Source: JAFGKK01 sp964521085 (lineage in GTDB: Bacteria; Chloroflexota; Anaerolineae; Anaerolineales; RBG-16-64-43). From it: a DNA stretch of 64,000 nucleotides. Made by a program: the position numbers and the translations under genes. Position 1 is the first letter of the stretch, and each line of letters starts with the position of its first letter. Shown here in pieces: positions 50,237 through 59,724 of this stretch. The notes below the pieces were generated by a model, which was not told the origin of the DNA, made no database searches, and worked only from the letters and a program-made list of their open reading frames with translations. The stretch is taken from assembly GCA_964521085.1 (NCBI GenBank), contig CAZFPL010000007.1, positions 36,357-100,356 on the forward strand. Direction: 5' to 3'.

Positions 50237-51865
50237 ATGGCCCGAATTGTGACTGTCGAGCAAATGCGCGCGATCGAATCCGAAGCCGATCGCAGGGGTG
50301 TGAGTTACGAAAGGATGATGGATCGCGCGGGGGAGGCCGTCTACACCCAGACGATCCGCCAATGCGGGCCGGCGGCCGGAAAGCAGGTGGTCATCCTTTG
50401 CGGCGGCGGAAACAACGGTGGTGATGGGCTGGTCGCCGCCGTGCATTTTGCGCGCGCCGGATCCGCCGTGAGGGTGTTCCTTGCCGCCGAGCGCAAGGAA
50501 AGCGATCCGCGGTGCCGCGCGGCGATCGAAGCGGGGTGTTCCATCGAGAGTGCCGTGAAGCAGGCCGGTCCGTCCGGACTGGTCCAGTCTTTGGAGCAGG
50601 CGGATCTTCTGATCGATGCCGTCCTTGGAACCGGAATACAGTTGCCCTTGCGACCGCCGATAGCCGGCTTTTTGGAGACTGTGAGTAATTCTCTCTTGCG
50701 GATGGACCGGCGGCCTTTCACTGTCGCCGTGGACTGCCCCTCGGGTGCGGATTGCGATTCGGGAGAAACGGCGCCGCATACTCTCCCGGCAGACCTGACG
50801 GTAACCCTGGGAGCCGCCAAACCCGGGTTGATAACCTTTCCCGCCGCGGAGCAGGTTGGAAAGCTTGTCGTCGCTGATATCGGTCTCCCCGCGGATCTGG
50901 ATTCCCTAAAGTTGCCGGGTCCCCTCCTGGCAGATCCCGATCTGGTGCGGGAATGGCTGCGGATCCGTCCGCGCGATTCCCATAAAGGGACATTCGGGCG
51001 GACGGTTGTGATCGGCGGATCGATCAATTATCCCGGCGCGCCCGCGCTTGCGGGCCTGGGCGCATACCGGGCCGGTGCCGGATTGGTCACCCTCGCGGTT
51101 CCCGCTCCCGTCTATCCGGCTGTGGTATCCATCATTCCCGAAGCGACGTGGATCGTCCTCCCGGAAGATTTCGGAGTGATTGCGGCCGGTGGGGCGGAAG
51201 TGCTGACGCCGGAAATCGCGCAGGCCCAGGCGATCGTCCTCGGCCCGGGAATCGGACGGGAGAAACCGACCGCGTTATTCATGAAGGAGCTCCTGCAGCA
51301 AGGGCAGGGGAGGAGGGTGCATATCGGATTTGGAACCATGGAAAAAGCAGCCAGCGCGCAAAAGAAAAGCCGACCTCCGATGATCGTGGATGCCGATGCG
51401 CTGCGCATCCTTTCCGGGTGGCAGGATTGGCCCGGGATGCTTCCGCCGGGGAGCATCCTCACCCCGCATCCCGGAGAGATGTCGGCCCTGACGGGCTTAA
51501 CAAAAGAAGCCATCCAGAAGGACCGGGTGGGGACGGCGGTGCGGTTTGCGCGGGATTGGAACGCAGTAGTCGTACTTAAAGGAGCCTTCACGGTGGTGGC
51601 ATCCCCTGACGGCCGGTGCGCTGTGGAGCCGTTTGCAACACCGGCTCTGGCCCGGGCCGGGACGGGAGACGTTCTCGCCGGTGTCCTCGGCGGATTGGTC
51701 GCGCAGGGTGTGGAAAGCTGGCAGGCGGCCGTGCTGGGCGCTTATTTGCACGGACGCGCCGGCGAGCTGGCCGCCGTACATGTCGGGGCATCCGACTCCG
51801 TGCTGGCCCGCGATGCGGCGCTGTTTCTCTCGCAATCGATCGCAGAATTGCGCGAAGCGGGGTAA
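50237..51865 (+). CDS. nnr: Bifunctional NAD(P)H-hydrate epimerase / ADP-dependent NAD(P)H-hydrate dehydratase
   Basis: 542 residues. It repairs hydrated NADH/NADPH. The N-terminal YjeF_N epimerase has LCGGGNNGGDGLVAA and DAVLGTG. The C-terminal ribokinase-like dehydratase has KGTFGRTVVIGGS, VLGPGIGRE, ILTPHPGEMSALTG and ARAGTGDVLAGVLGG. GAGGGAAGGAA precedes the ATG, ruling out the open extension to 50201. Confidence 0.96.
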   Translation: MARIVTVEQMRAIESEADRRGVSYERMMDRAGEAVYTQTIRQCGPAAGKQVVILCGGGNNGGDGLVAAVHFARAGSAVRVFLAAERKESDPRCRAAIEAGCSIESAVKQAGPSGLVQSLEQADLLIDAVLGTGIQLPLRPPIAGFLETVSNSLLRMDRRPFTVAVDCPSGADCDSGETAPHTLPADLTVTLGAAKPGLITFPAAEQVGKLVVADIGLPADLDSLKLPGPLLADPDLVREWLRIRPRDSHKGTFGRTVVIGGSINYPGAPALAGLGAYRAGAGLVTLAVPAPVYPAVVSIIPEATWIVLPEDFGVIAAGGAEVLTPEIAQAQAIVLGPGIGREKPTALFMKELLQQGQGRRVHIGFGTMEKAASAQKKSRPPMIVDADALRILSGWQDWPGMLPPGSILTPHPGEMSALTGLTKEAIQKDRVGTAVRFARDWNAVVVLKGAFTVVASPDGRCAVEPFATPALARAGTGDVLAGVLGGLVAQGVESWQAAVLGAYLHGRAGELAAVHVGASDSVLARDAALFLSQSIAELREAG

Positions 51866-51966
51866 TGCCGGCTTCTCCTTTTCGGATTGTATATGGAACC
51901 CGCTCGGTTGACCTGCTCTGAGGGTTACGCAATGAGGGTCGGGGGAAAAAACCGAATGCGCCTACG

Positions 51967-52003
51967 AAAAAAACCGGCGCGGTGTGTGTAGCCGCGTCGG
52001 TTT
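51967..52003 (-). terminator. Intrinsic terminator after the M23 peptidase gene
   Basis: On the minus strand, a 12-bp stem with one mismatch (AAACCGACGCGG / CCGCGCCGGTTT) followed by a T7 run, 18 bp past the stop at 52021. It lies between convergent genes. Confidence 0.88.
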
Positions 52004-52020
52004 CGATTCATGGATTACTG

Positions 52021-53046
52021 TTATATCAGCGGTGGGTTGATCAGGGGATCCAGACCGGAGTGAACGACAACGAAGGTCGTCTGTCCGGCGGCAATGTCAA
52101 CGGTGAAGTAATAATGCCTCCACCAGACCCAGGCATCGATGATATAGGTTCCCGCGGGCAGATCACCGACAACAAAGTTCTCCTGATAGATATCGTCCGG
52201 ATGCGTGACATTGCCCACATAGGTCTGCAATTTCCATTCTTGATAGGTTCCCTGCCGGCGCAGCGTGAATGGATATTCCACCATCGGCCAGGAATCCACC
52301 GTTTCGATCCGCCCCGCCAGGACGCCATACCCGACCGGCGGCACAAGCCATAATTCCGGATTCCTCGAATTGTAGAAGGAATCTTCTCCGATTCTCACCT
52401 CGAAGTGCAGGTGCGGGCCGGTGACTTTGCCGGTGCTTCCCACCAGGCCGATTTGATCGCCGACTTTGACACGCTGTCCCATTTTCAAATCGATCTGCGA
52501 AAGGTGCGCGTAGACTGTGAACACCGGTTGACCGAGATATCCGAAGTCGTGCCGGATACTCACAGCCAGGCCGTATGGATCATTTTTATTTTCGAAGTGG
52601 CCGAAAAGCCCATAGCCGGTCCAATTCACAACGCCGTCGGCGGATGCAATGACCGGTGTTTTGGCTTTAGCGGGAATATCCACGCCGTTGTGGGGTTCGA
52701 ACTCATTGTAGTAATCGCTGCCGTAGCGATATTCGGGGTCGATCCAATTGATATAGGTGGACGGGATCGGCCGATCGAACCAGTAGTGATCTTCGGCGCG
52801 GAGTTGCAGCGGCGCTTTATAGCAGGCCGGTCGGTCTTTGGAGATGGGCGGATACTCCAACAACGATGTGGGTTCCAGCGCCGGAGGAGTGGCGCCCATT
52901 TCAAAATTCAAGTCGGCCGTTGCGGCCAGGGAGGAAAAAACCTGCTTTCCGGCCAGAACCGGGAAAACCGGGACGAGAAAGACAATCAGGAAGAGGGCAG
53001 CCAGCCCGGGAATTAAGCAGCCTTTTCCGGATTTTGTTGAAGTCAT
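52021..53046 (-). CDS. Exported M23B-type metallopeptidase
   Basis: 341 residues from the ATG at 53046. Signal/anchor about 11-33. The M23 domain has zinc and catalytic residues H119/D123 (PHNGVDIP), H181 (YAHLSQ) and H212/H214 (TGPHLHFEV), the H-x3-D spacing of LytM-type enzymes. A C-terminal beta domain of about 100 residues follows. Expected to cleave peptidoglycan cross-bridges. It differs in class from the M23A-like trio at 24-28 kb. Confidence 0.9.
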   Translation of the reverse strand: MTSTKSGKGCLIPGLAALFLIVFLVPVFPVLAGKQVFSSLAATADLNFEMGATPPALEPTSLLEYPPISKDRPACYKAPLQLRAEDHYWFDRPIPSTYINWIDPEYRYGSDYYNEFEPHNGVDIPAKAKTPVIASADGVVNWTGYGLFGHFENKNDPYGLAVSIRHDFGYLGQPVFTVYAHLSQIDLKMGQRVKVGDQIGLVGSTGKVTGPHLHFEVRIGEDSFYNSRNPELWLVPPVGYGVLAGRIETVDSWPMVEYPFTLRRQGTYQEWKLQTYVGNVTHPDDIYQENFVVGDLPAGTYIIDAWVWWRHYYFTVDIAAGQTTFVVVHSGLDPLINPPLI

Positions 53047-53206
53047 GCCAATGCCTTCTCTGTCGAGATATCCTGCGACATTTTTCACCGGTGCCAATAT
53101 GGATCGTATACTTGGGAAATTCCTCTGCCCAAGTACATCATACAAGCTTTTTGATGAGAATCACGCTTTCATTACTTGTGTAATGGGGTTGCAACACTCA
53201 TGCCAT

Positions 53207-55096
53207 TCAGGGCGTCTTATTTGGGGTGGGGGTTGGGGTAGGTGTACGGGTATTGGTTTGGGCAGGTCCCCAGCGATAGGTCGGCGTATTGGTAAGCGTG
53301 TCCGAGGGTGTAGGGGTGAGGTATGAATACGGCGAATAAAGTTCACCCATGGCGGCGAACCAATCCAATCCATCGTTGCAAACGAATTCCCAAAAGTGAA
53401 TCCCGAAGTAGTAGGTTCTCCAATCCGGATCGGACGGAAGGCGTTGAAAACCAAATTCAGCAGCCAATTGGGAAAAATCGATGTAATATCCCCTCGGGAT
53501 CTCCGTAAACAATTGGCCGCCGCTGTCTAATGCGGATGGGGTGCCGGATGTCCGCGCGTCGAAATCCCAAGGCAGTTCGCGAAGCGGCTCACCCTGGGTG
53601 CCGTTCTGCAGGGCGGTGCGGATATAGAGACGCCAATAATCGGAGGAACCTGTGGGATCAGGCACCACGACCAGCCACCCTTTGGAGATGGCCGCGCGCG
53701 AGATGGCGAAGGCTCTTCCCGTTCGCAGCCAGGAGAGCTGCTCCTTCGGCGGCATGGGCGTGTCGATATCGATCACGGCGCTGTCAAGCGTGCCGAGAAA
53801 ATCCCAGCCGGCTTGTTCTCTCACGGCCGAACGCAGCGCTTGAAATCGTTGTATGACCGCCGAACTCAGGCGCGGATCGGGGGCATTCACATCCAGGTCG
53901 ACCAGCTGCGCCGAGAGCGGAGTCCCGGCGGCGGGTTTTGTGAATGTGGGTTCGGGTCTGTCTCCGGCAAGGGCGGCGATCCACCCCGGCAGCGGATCCG
54001 GCAGTGCAGTCGCAGACCATGCCACCTTCTCGATCCGCCCCGACAGCCACAGAGCGGAGGGGGACAGCACCTGCTGATCGGAAGGAGAAAAGAGCAGATA
54101 CGATTGCAGGAGGTCCGGGTAGAAAACACCCGCCAGCCATTTGCCGTCGGGGCTCCATACCGGGCGTTCGCCCTGTCCGACCAGCTGTGCTTTGTTCGAT
54201 GGACCCGATGCGGGAACCCGGTAGATCCACGAGTATCCGTTCTGCTTCACCGCATAAGCGATGGTGATTCCGTCCGGCGAGAACGTGGGGAACCGTTCAT
54301 CCAGATTCGGAGTATTGGTCAAATTGAGGATCTGTTGCGTGTCCAGGTTCAACAGGTATATATCGGTGCGCCCCTTCGTGCGTCCGGTGAAAGCAATCGT
54401 CCGCGCCTCGGGGGACCAACTCGGTTCGAACGAATCCATGCCGTCCAGACCGGGCCACATCAACGCCCGATCTTCGACCCGACGGATGCTGATGCGGAAG
54501 TGTCCGTTGAGGTAGCGTTCATAGACCAACTGCCGGGAATCCGGCGACCAGGAGGGGTTTGTTTCGTATTCGGGGGAATCGGTCAGGCGCTGCGTCGCTC
54601 CGGATGTCATATCCATTATGTAGATGTCCCAACCGCCGCCCCGCTGGGAGGAGAATGCCAGAGCCGCGCCGTCGGGACGGAAAGACGGATCGCGATCGTT
54701 GAATTTCCCGCTGGTAAGCTGGATCGGATTGGGCAGCCCCATCGGCCACAACCAGACGTGGGAATATTCCTTGCTACGGAGGGTCAAGGCCAGCGTTCCC
54801 TGCTGTGCAAGCAGCGAAGGCGGGGTGAATTCCAGTCCCGCGCGGGTTGTCGGCGTCGGAGAAAGACTGGTGGCGGAGGGCGTGAGGGTTCCGGTCCCGT
54901 CGCAGGGTTCGCAACTGCAAAGCTCGCCGGTTTCCGGAGTGCAGAGAATCCCCTGGCAGGTCGGGGTGCGGAAAACGGTTCCGGACGCGGAAGAAGCGGT
55001 GCGGGTGGAGAACACCGGCGTGGCGCACCCGGCAATGAGAAGGATCGTCAGAATCGTTCCCGCGGTGCGGGGGGAAAGACGTCGGGAAAAGGCCAT
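53207..55096 (-). CDS. Lipoprotein with PD40/TolB-type beta-propeller repeats
   Basis: 629 residues. The lipoprotein signal ends ILLIAGC. A Thr/Pro/Ser-rich linker is followed by repeats of the PD40 type (FRPDGAALAFSSQRGGGWDI, PSWSPDSRQLVYER, PTFSPDGITIAYA, PVWSPDGKWLAG), i.e. a beta propeller. A C-terminal domain of about 230 residues is unassigned, and a Thr/Pro tail (NTRTPTPTPTPNKTP) ends the chain. Likely a cell-surface binding or scaffolding protein. Confidence 0.85.
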   Translation of the reverse strand: MAFSRRLSPRTAGTILTILLIAGCATPVFSTRTASSASGTVFRTPTCQGILCTPETGELCSCEPCDGTGTLTPSATSLSPTPTTRAGLEFTPPSLLAQQGTLALTLRSKEYSHVWLWPMGLPNPIQLTSGKFNDRDPSFRPDGAALAFSSQRGGGWDIYIMDMTSGATQRLTDSPEYETNPSWSPDSRQLVYERYLNGHFRISIRRVEDRALMWPGLDGMDSFEPSWSPEARTIAFTGRTKGRTDIYLLNLDTQQILNLTNTPNLDERFPTFSPDGITIAYAVKQNGYSWIYRVPASGPSNKAQLVGQGERPVWSPDGKWLAGVFYPDLLQSYLLFSPSDQQVLSPSALWLSGRIEKVAWSATALPDPLPGWIAALAGDRPEPTFTKPAAGTPLSAQLVDLDVNAPDPRLSSAVIQRFQALRSAVREQAGWDFLGTLDSAVIDIDTPMPPKEQLSWLRTGRAFAISRAAISKGWLVVVPDPTGSSDYWRLYIRTALQNGTQGEPLRELPWDFDARTSGTPSALDSGGQLFTEIPRGYYIDFSQLAAEFGFQRLPSDPDWRTYYFGIHFWEFVCNDGLDWFAAMGELYSPYSYLTPTPSDTLTNTPTYRWGPAQTNTRTPTPTPTPNKTP

Positions 55097-55102
55097 CCTC
55101 GG

Positions 55103-55130
55103 ATTATATACCCGGACACTGTGTTAAAAT
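55103..55130. promoter_or_regulatory. Possible overlapping divergent promoter elements
   Basis: ATTATA at 55103-55108 reads TATAAT on the minus strand 7-12 bases before the PD40 gene start. TAAAAT at 55125-55130 reads as a -10 on the plus strand for the nuclease-family gene. The -35 boxes are weak, so this is tentative. Confidence 0.35.
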
Positions 55131-55174
55131 AAGATCCGCAGAGAGCAGGCCGCCTGCCCGAACCCGGAGGGTTG

Positions 55175-55711
55175 ATGATCGAAGTGACCGTGGATAGGAT
55201 CCAGGTAAACCTTGTTAACCAAAACCGGGTGGTGATCCTTCGCGAGACGGAAGGGAACCGCTTCCTGCCGATCTGGATCGGGCAGTTTGAAGCCGAAGCC
55301 ATCGCGATGTTTCTTCAGGAAGTGGAAGCGGAGCGGCCGATGACTCACGATTTATTGAAAAGCGTGCTGGGTGGATTGGGCGCCACCCTGGAGCGACTCG
55401 AAATCCACGATCTGCAGGACAATGTGTTTTATGCCCGCCTGATCATCCGCAGCGGCAACCAAGAGATCGAAATTGATTCCCGGCCTTCGGACGGAATTGC
55501 GCTGGCCATCCGCGCGCACGCCGCGATCTTCGTCGCCGATGAGGTTATGCAGCGGGCCGGCGCCACGCCGGAAACCGACATCCGCGAGAAAGGCGGCGAG
55601 GCCTCGGCGCCGGAGGAAGGATCCTCCGACACGCGGCTGGATGTGTTCAAAGATTTCATCCAGCGGTTGGACCGCGACGACGAGCCGCCGGACGCAAAAC
55701 CAAAAAGCTGA
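55175..55711 (+). CDS. Bifunctional nuclease (BFN/DUF151) family protein
   Basis: 178 residues from the ATG at 55175 (TTG at 55172 is also possible), with GGAGGG upstream. The conserved core includes LPIWIGQFEAEAIAMFL, MTHDLLKSVL and IDSRPSDGIALAIRAHAAIF. An acidic tail of about 45 residues follows. Plant and thermophile members have been reported to act on DNA and RNA; the bacterial role is unclear. It is 102 bp upstream of dnaB. Confidence 0.9.
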   Translation: MIEVTVDRIQVNLVNQNRVVILRETEGNRFLPIWIGQFEAEAIAMFLQEVEAERPMTHDLLKSVLGGLGATLERLEIHDLQDNVFYARLIIRSGNQEIEIDSRPSDGIALAIRAHAAIFVADEVMQRAGATPETDIREKGGEASAPEEGSSDTRLDVFKDFIQRLDRDDEPPDAKPKS

Positions 55712-55813
55712 ACCTCCGCGGCTGCCCGGATTCCAATCCTCCGGACGGTCAAGCACAAAAATGCATCTCATTCCCGGTAACGGCCGGGAAAAACCATTCC
55801 AACATCCAACTCC

Positions 55814-57271
55814 ATGACCGATTACTCTCCTCCCAGCGCGGATTTACCCGCCACCTCCACCCCTTCCGGCATCCCGATCGAACCGCATAACCGGGAAGCC
55901 GAAGAAGCGCTGCTCGGCGCGGTGATGATCAACCCGGAGGCTTTTTACGAAGTTGCCTCCTTCCTTACCCCTTCGGATTTCTACATTCACCGCAACGGAT
56001 GGATCTGGGAAGCGTTTCAAAAGCTGGTCGACCGTCAAGCACCGATCGATGCGCTGACAGTGGCCGAGGAATTGGAGCGCCATGGCAGGCTGGAGGAAGC
56101 AGGCGGGGCGGCTTACCTCGCTGCCCTGATGAACAACGTTCCCACCTCGCTGCACGCGGAAGCCTACGGCAGGATGGTGGAGGAGCAATCCGTGCGGCGC
56201 AGGCTGCTCACCGCCGCCGGCGAGATTGCCGCACGCGCCCACGACGCCCGCACAACCGTCATCGATATGGTGGGCGAGGCGGAAAAAGCGGTCTTCGAAG
56301 TAAGCCAGCGCCGGCTGAACCGCGATGTCCAGCCGATCGACCGGGTGATCAGCGATTATTTCGACCGCTTGGAATACCTTACCCGGCATCCCGAGGAATC
56401 CCTCGGCATCCCGACGGGATTCGACCAATTGGACCAGCTCCTCGGCGGAATGCAGCGCTCCGATTTGCTGATCGTCGCCGGACGGCCGGGCCTCGGGAAA
56501 AGCGCGATGCTCCTGAGCATCGCCAAGAACGTGGCCCAATCGCATAAAAAGCACGTGGCCATCTTCTCCATGGAAATGTCGAACGAGCAGCTTATCCAGC
56601 GGCTGCTTTCGCAGGAAACGAAGATCGACTCGCATAAATTCCGCCAGGGGACCGTCAGCGAAGACGAGTGGGCGCGCTTTACGCACGCCGCTTCCACCCT
56701 GAGCGAAGTGAAAATTTTCCTCGACGACACCCCGGCGCTGACTCCCCTGCAATTGCGCAGCAAATGCCGCAGGCTGCACCTGGAATACAACCTTGACCTG
56801 GTCCTGGTCGACTACCTTCAACTCATGGGAAGCGACTTCCGCACCGAAAACCGGGTCCAGGAGGTATCCTACATCTCGCGCTACGTGAAGGCCCTGGCGC
56901 GCGAACTCAATGTGCCGGTCGTGGCCGCCGCGCAACTCTCGCGCGCGGTGGAACAACGCACGAGCAAGCGCCCCCAGCTTTCGGATTTGCGCGAGTCCGG
57001 ATCGCTGGAACAGGATGCCGACATCGTGATGTTCATCCATCGTCCGGACGATCCCGGTTCGGGCGAAATGGAGCCCGTGTCTTCCGGTTCCTGGCGCCGG
57101 GCGCCGAATCCGCGCGCGGAGGCGGTTGTCACCGAAATCATCGTCGCCAAACACCGCCACGGGCCGACCGGGAGCGTCGAATTGATATTCTTTCCATCAC
57201 GGACCCGCTTCGAGAATGCCGCGCTGCCAAAGCAGGTCCGGGATGCTCCGCCGCCGGAGCGGTCTGAATGA
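55814..57271 (+). CDS. dnaB: Replicative DNA helicase
   Basis: 485 residues. It unwinds DNA at the replication fork as a hexamer. The N-terminal DnaB domain (IEPHNREAEEALLGAVMINP) and the RecA-like domain with GRPGLGKSAMLL (Walker A), LVLVDYLQLM (Walker B) and QLSDLRESGSLEQDAD are all present. The start of a DnaD-domain gene overlaps its stop by 4 bp, grouping helicase and loaders as in Firmicutes. Confidence 0.96.
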   Translation: MTDYSPPSADLPATSTPSGIPIEPHNREAEEALLGAVMINPEAFYEVASFLTPSDFYIHRNGWIWEAFQKLVDRQAPIDALTVAEELERHGRLEEAGGAAYLAALMNNVPTSLHAEAYGRMVEEQSVRRRLLTAAGEIAARAHDARTTVIDMVGEAEKAVFEVSQRRLNRDVQPIDRVISDYFDRLEYLTRHPEESLGIPTGFDQLDQLLGGMQRSDLLIVAGRPGLGKSAMLLSIAKNVAQSHKKHVAIFSMEMSNEQLIQRLLSQETKIDSHKFRQGTVSEDEWARFTHAASTLSEVKIFLDDTPALTPLQLRSKCRRLHLEYNLDLVLVDYLQLMGSDFRTENRVQEVSYISRYVKALARELNVPVVAAAQLSRAVEQRTSKRPQLSDLRESGSLEQDADIVMFIHRPDDPGSGEMEPVSSGSWRRAPNPRAEAVVTEIIVAKHRHGPTGSVELIFFPSRTRFENAALPKQVRDAPPPERSE

Positions 57272-57957
57272 AAGGATTTGCGGGCTTCCCCGAAGGACCG
57301 GTGCGGATGACTCCGATGCCGGCGCCGTTCTTTACCGACCTGCTGCCGCAAATCGACCATCTGGGGGAATTGAAAGTCACCCTGTTCGCCTTATGGATGT
57401 TTTCCCGGCAGGAAGGCCCTTTCCGATTCCTGGCCTTAAGCGAGCTCCGGGAGAACGCCGACCTGCTTGCAGGACTTGAATCTTCCAACCAGCCCGGACC
57501 GCAGGCGCTTTCCGACGGGCTCGAGCGCGCCGTTTCCCGGGGGACACTGGTTGCTGTCCGCACCGCGCAGCCGGAGGAGATTTACTATTTCCTCAACAGC
57601 CCGCGGGGAAAAGCCGCCGCCGAAGGACTTTCGCGCGGGGAGTGGAAACCGGAAAATGTCGACTCCGCCGCGCGATGGGTGGAGCGCCCGAATCTTTTCA
57701 CGTTGTACGAACAGAATATCGGAATGCTCACCCCGATGATGGCCGAGATCCTTCGCGATGCGGAGAAGGAATACCCCGTGGGATGGATCGAGGAAGCGAT
57801 GCGCATCGCCGTGGAGCACAACGCCCGTTCCTGGAAATACGTCGCCGCGGTTCTGGAGCGCTGGAAGAAGGAAGGCCGGGGCGCGAAGAAAACCTCCGCG
57901 GAGGAAGACCGGAAGCGGTATGTCGAAGGAGAGTATGCGGACTTTATCGAACACTGA
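57268..57957 (+). CDS. DnaD-domain replication initiation protein
   Basis: 229 residues. The N-terminal half is winged-helix-like (LGELKVTLFALWMFSRQEGP). The C-terminal DnaD/DnaB2 domain has LFTLYEQNIGMLTPMMAEIL and the YxxxIL/W-type end WKYVAAVLERWKKEGR. DnaD proteins remodel DNA during helicase loading in B. subtilis. Overlaps dnaB by 4 bp and the next gene by 23 bp. Confidence 0.92.
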   Translation: MKGFAGFPEGPVRMTPMPAPFFTDLLPQIDHLGELKVTLFALWMFSRQEGPFRFLALSELRENADLLAGLESSNQPGPQALSDGLERAVSRGTLVAVRTAQPEEIYYFLNSPRGKAAAEGLSRGEWKPENVDSAARWVERPNLFTLYEQNIGMLTPMMAEILRDAEKEYPVGWIEEAMRIAVEHNARSWKYVAAVLERWKKEGRGAKKTSAEEDRKRYVEGEYADFIEH

Positions 57958-59302
57958 GCTCCCCGAAGGGCAGGCCCTCGGCGCGGGGAAACCGGGCTGC
58001 CCGATCTGCGGGGGAGTGGGCTACCTGCGGCAGGACGTTCCGGTGGGCAATCCGAACTTCGGACGGATCACACCGTGCGTCTGCATGCAGGGGATTCTGC
58101 AATCGCAGGCCAGCGAGCGTTTATACCGATTCAGCAACCTGGACCGGCTGAAGCACATGACGTTCGATTCCTTCTCGCCGCACGGCAGGGTGGCCCTCAG
58201 CCTGATCGCGCAAAAATCGCTCGAGCAAGCTTACAACCTCGCTTATTCCTTCGCCCAGACCCGCAGCGGCTGGCTGCTGCTCGAAGGCGGTTTCGGCTGC
58301 GGGAAAACGCACCTTTCGGCGGCCATCGCCAATTTTTCCGCGGAACACGGAATCCCCACCATGTTCCTTACCGCGCCGGACCTGCTTGATTGGCTGCGGG
58401 CTTCCTTCGAAGGCACCAACGAACGGTTTTCGGAACGCTTCGAGGAAATCCGCCAGGTGCCGCTCCTGATCCTCGACGATTTCGGAACGCAAAATGCCAC
58501 CCCCTGGGCTCAGGAAAAATTATTCCAGTTGCTGGATTACCGCTATGTAAACGAAAGCCCGACAGTGATCACCACCAACATCCGCCTGGAGGAAATCGAA
58601 GGCCGGATCCGGTCGCGGCTGGCGGACAGCGAACACGTAAGCCGGGTGCGGATTCTAGCGCCGGATTACCGCCAACCGATGAAAGAATACGGTTCCACCG
58701 AACTCTCCACGCTTTACCTGCATTCGCGGCAGACGTTTGCGTCGTTCTCCCTGCGCGAAGGCGAGCGCCTGACGCCGGAAGAAACAAAAAGCTTAAAGGT
58801 GGCGCTCGAGCACTCGCGCAAGATGGCGGATTCTCCGGTCGGGTGGCTGGTGCTGATGGGATCCTTCGGCTGCGGGAAAACGCATCTGGCGGCGGCGATT
58901 GCCAATCACCAGGAGGCTATGGGATTTCCTTCGCTGTTCGTCGTGGTGCCGGATTTGCTCGATTACCTCCGGTCGACGTTCAATCCCTCCAGTTCGGTTT
59001 CCTACGACCGCCTGTTCGAGGAGATCCGTTCGGCGAACCTGCTCGTTCTCGACGACCTCGGCGCGCAGAATGCCACCCCCTGGGCCCGGGAAAAACTATT
59101 CCAGCTTTTAAATCACCGTTACAACGCGGAACTCGCGACGGTCATCACCACCTCCGCCGATCTGGCGGAGATCGATGCGCGCATCCGCACCCGGCTGCTC
59201 GACAAACGGCTGTGCACCATTTGCGGGATCACCGCCCCGCCGTTCCACGGAAGCAAACCGGAGAGCGTCGCCGCGAAGCGAGTCCGTCGGGCGAAGACGT
59301 AG
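57935..59302 (+). CDS. Double-AAA+ DnaI/DnaC-like helicase-loader protein
   Basis: 455 residues from the ATG at 57935 with AAGGAGA just upstream; a second ATG lies at 57920. N-terminal zinc site C22/C25 and C48/C50, as in DnaI. It then has two AAA+ modules in tandem: Walker A GGFGCGKTH (118-126) and GSFGCGKTH (309-317), Walker B LLILDDFG (177-184) and LLVLDDLG (369-376), each followed by NATPWA(Q/R)EKLFQLL and VITT sensor 1. Usual DnaC/DnaI has one module (~245-310 residues). It follows dnaB and a dnaD gene, supporting helicase loading. Confidence 0.9.
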   Translation: MRTLSNTELPEGQALGAGKPGCPICGGVGYLRQDVPVGNPNFGRITPCVCMQGILQSQASERLYRFSNLDRLKHMTFDSFSPHGRVALSLIAQKSLEQAYNLAYSFAQTRSGWLLLEGGFGCGKTHLSAAIANFSAEHGIPTMFLTAPDLLDWLRASFEGTNERFSERFEEIRQVPLLILDDFGTQNATPWAQEKLFQLLDYRYVNESPTVITTNIRLEEIEGRIRSRLADSEHVSRVRILAPDYRQPMKEYGSTELSTLYLHSRQTFASFSLREGERLTPEETKSLKVALEHSRKMADSPVGWLVLMGSFGCGKTHLAAAIANHQEAMGFPSLFVVVPDLLDYLRSTFNPSSSVSYDRLFEEIRSANLLVLDDLGAQNATPWAREKLFQLLNHRYNAELATVITTSADLAEIDARIRTRLLDKRLCTICGITAPPFHGSKPESVAAKRVRRAKT

Positions 59303-59316
59303 CGGGCGGTGTAATG

Positions 59317-59697
59317 GCCGTCATCCCCGCGCTATCTCAATGGGGATCCATTCGATTTGAAAACGAATTATCGATGTTGTTGTAGATGCCGGCTGAGTAC
59401 GCGCCGGCATTACATTCATGGAGTTCGTCATCCCGGCGTGTTCGTAGCCAGGATCCGTTCGATCCGAATGCGAATTATTGATGTGGCTGTGGATGCCGGC
59501 TGAGTGCGCGCCGGCATGACCGAAAGGTTGTCATCCCCGCGCCTGCCCTCGCGAAGCATTCCCACTCGAATCTGGTTAAAGAGTAGGAATGGTCGCGAAG
59601 CGAGGGTGCTCGTAGCGGGGATCCAGGGCATACGTAAAAGGAATCACGCAGCCTGTTCCTGGATACCCGCTTTGTACACGCGGGTATGACGATCCTT
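59317..59697. repeat. Cluster of palindromic repeat elements
   Basis: Four related units. Two ~95-bp direct repeats (59317-59413 and 59428-59520) both begin GTCATCCC and share ATGCCGGCTGAGTRCGCGCCGGCAT near their ends. A third (59529-59623) is an imperfect palindrome with CCCTCGCGAAGC/GCGAAGCGAGGG arms and GGGGATCC at the end. A fourth (59662-59697) is a GGATACCCGC/GCGGGTATGAC hairpin. The second unit matches the element at 14905. No transposase is present. Confidence 0.8.
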
Positions 59698-59724
59698 TGA
59701 CTGCGTTGGTCTTAAAAGAAAAAG

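Noticed and set aside
49935..50252. Small plus-strand frame before nnr
   Set aside because: Overlaps the nnr start in another frame, AT-rich, no ribosome site and no resemblance to any family.
53813..55132. Long antisense open frame over the PD40 gene
   Set aside because: A 439-codon frame opposite a recognisable lipoprotein with propeller repeats; its composition is Arg/Gly-rich and it has no family motif, typical of GC-rich shadow frames.
59317..59697. CRISPR array
   Set aside because: Repeats are long (~95 bp), palindromic, diverged and irregularly spaced, with no cas genes; they fit REP/MITE-type elements.
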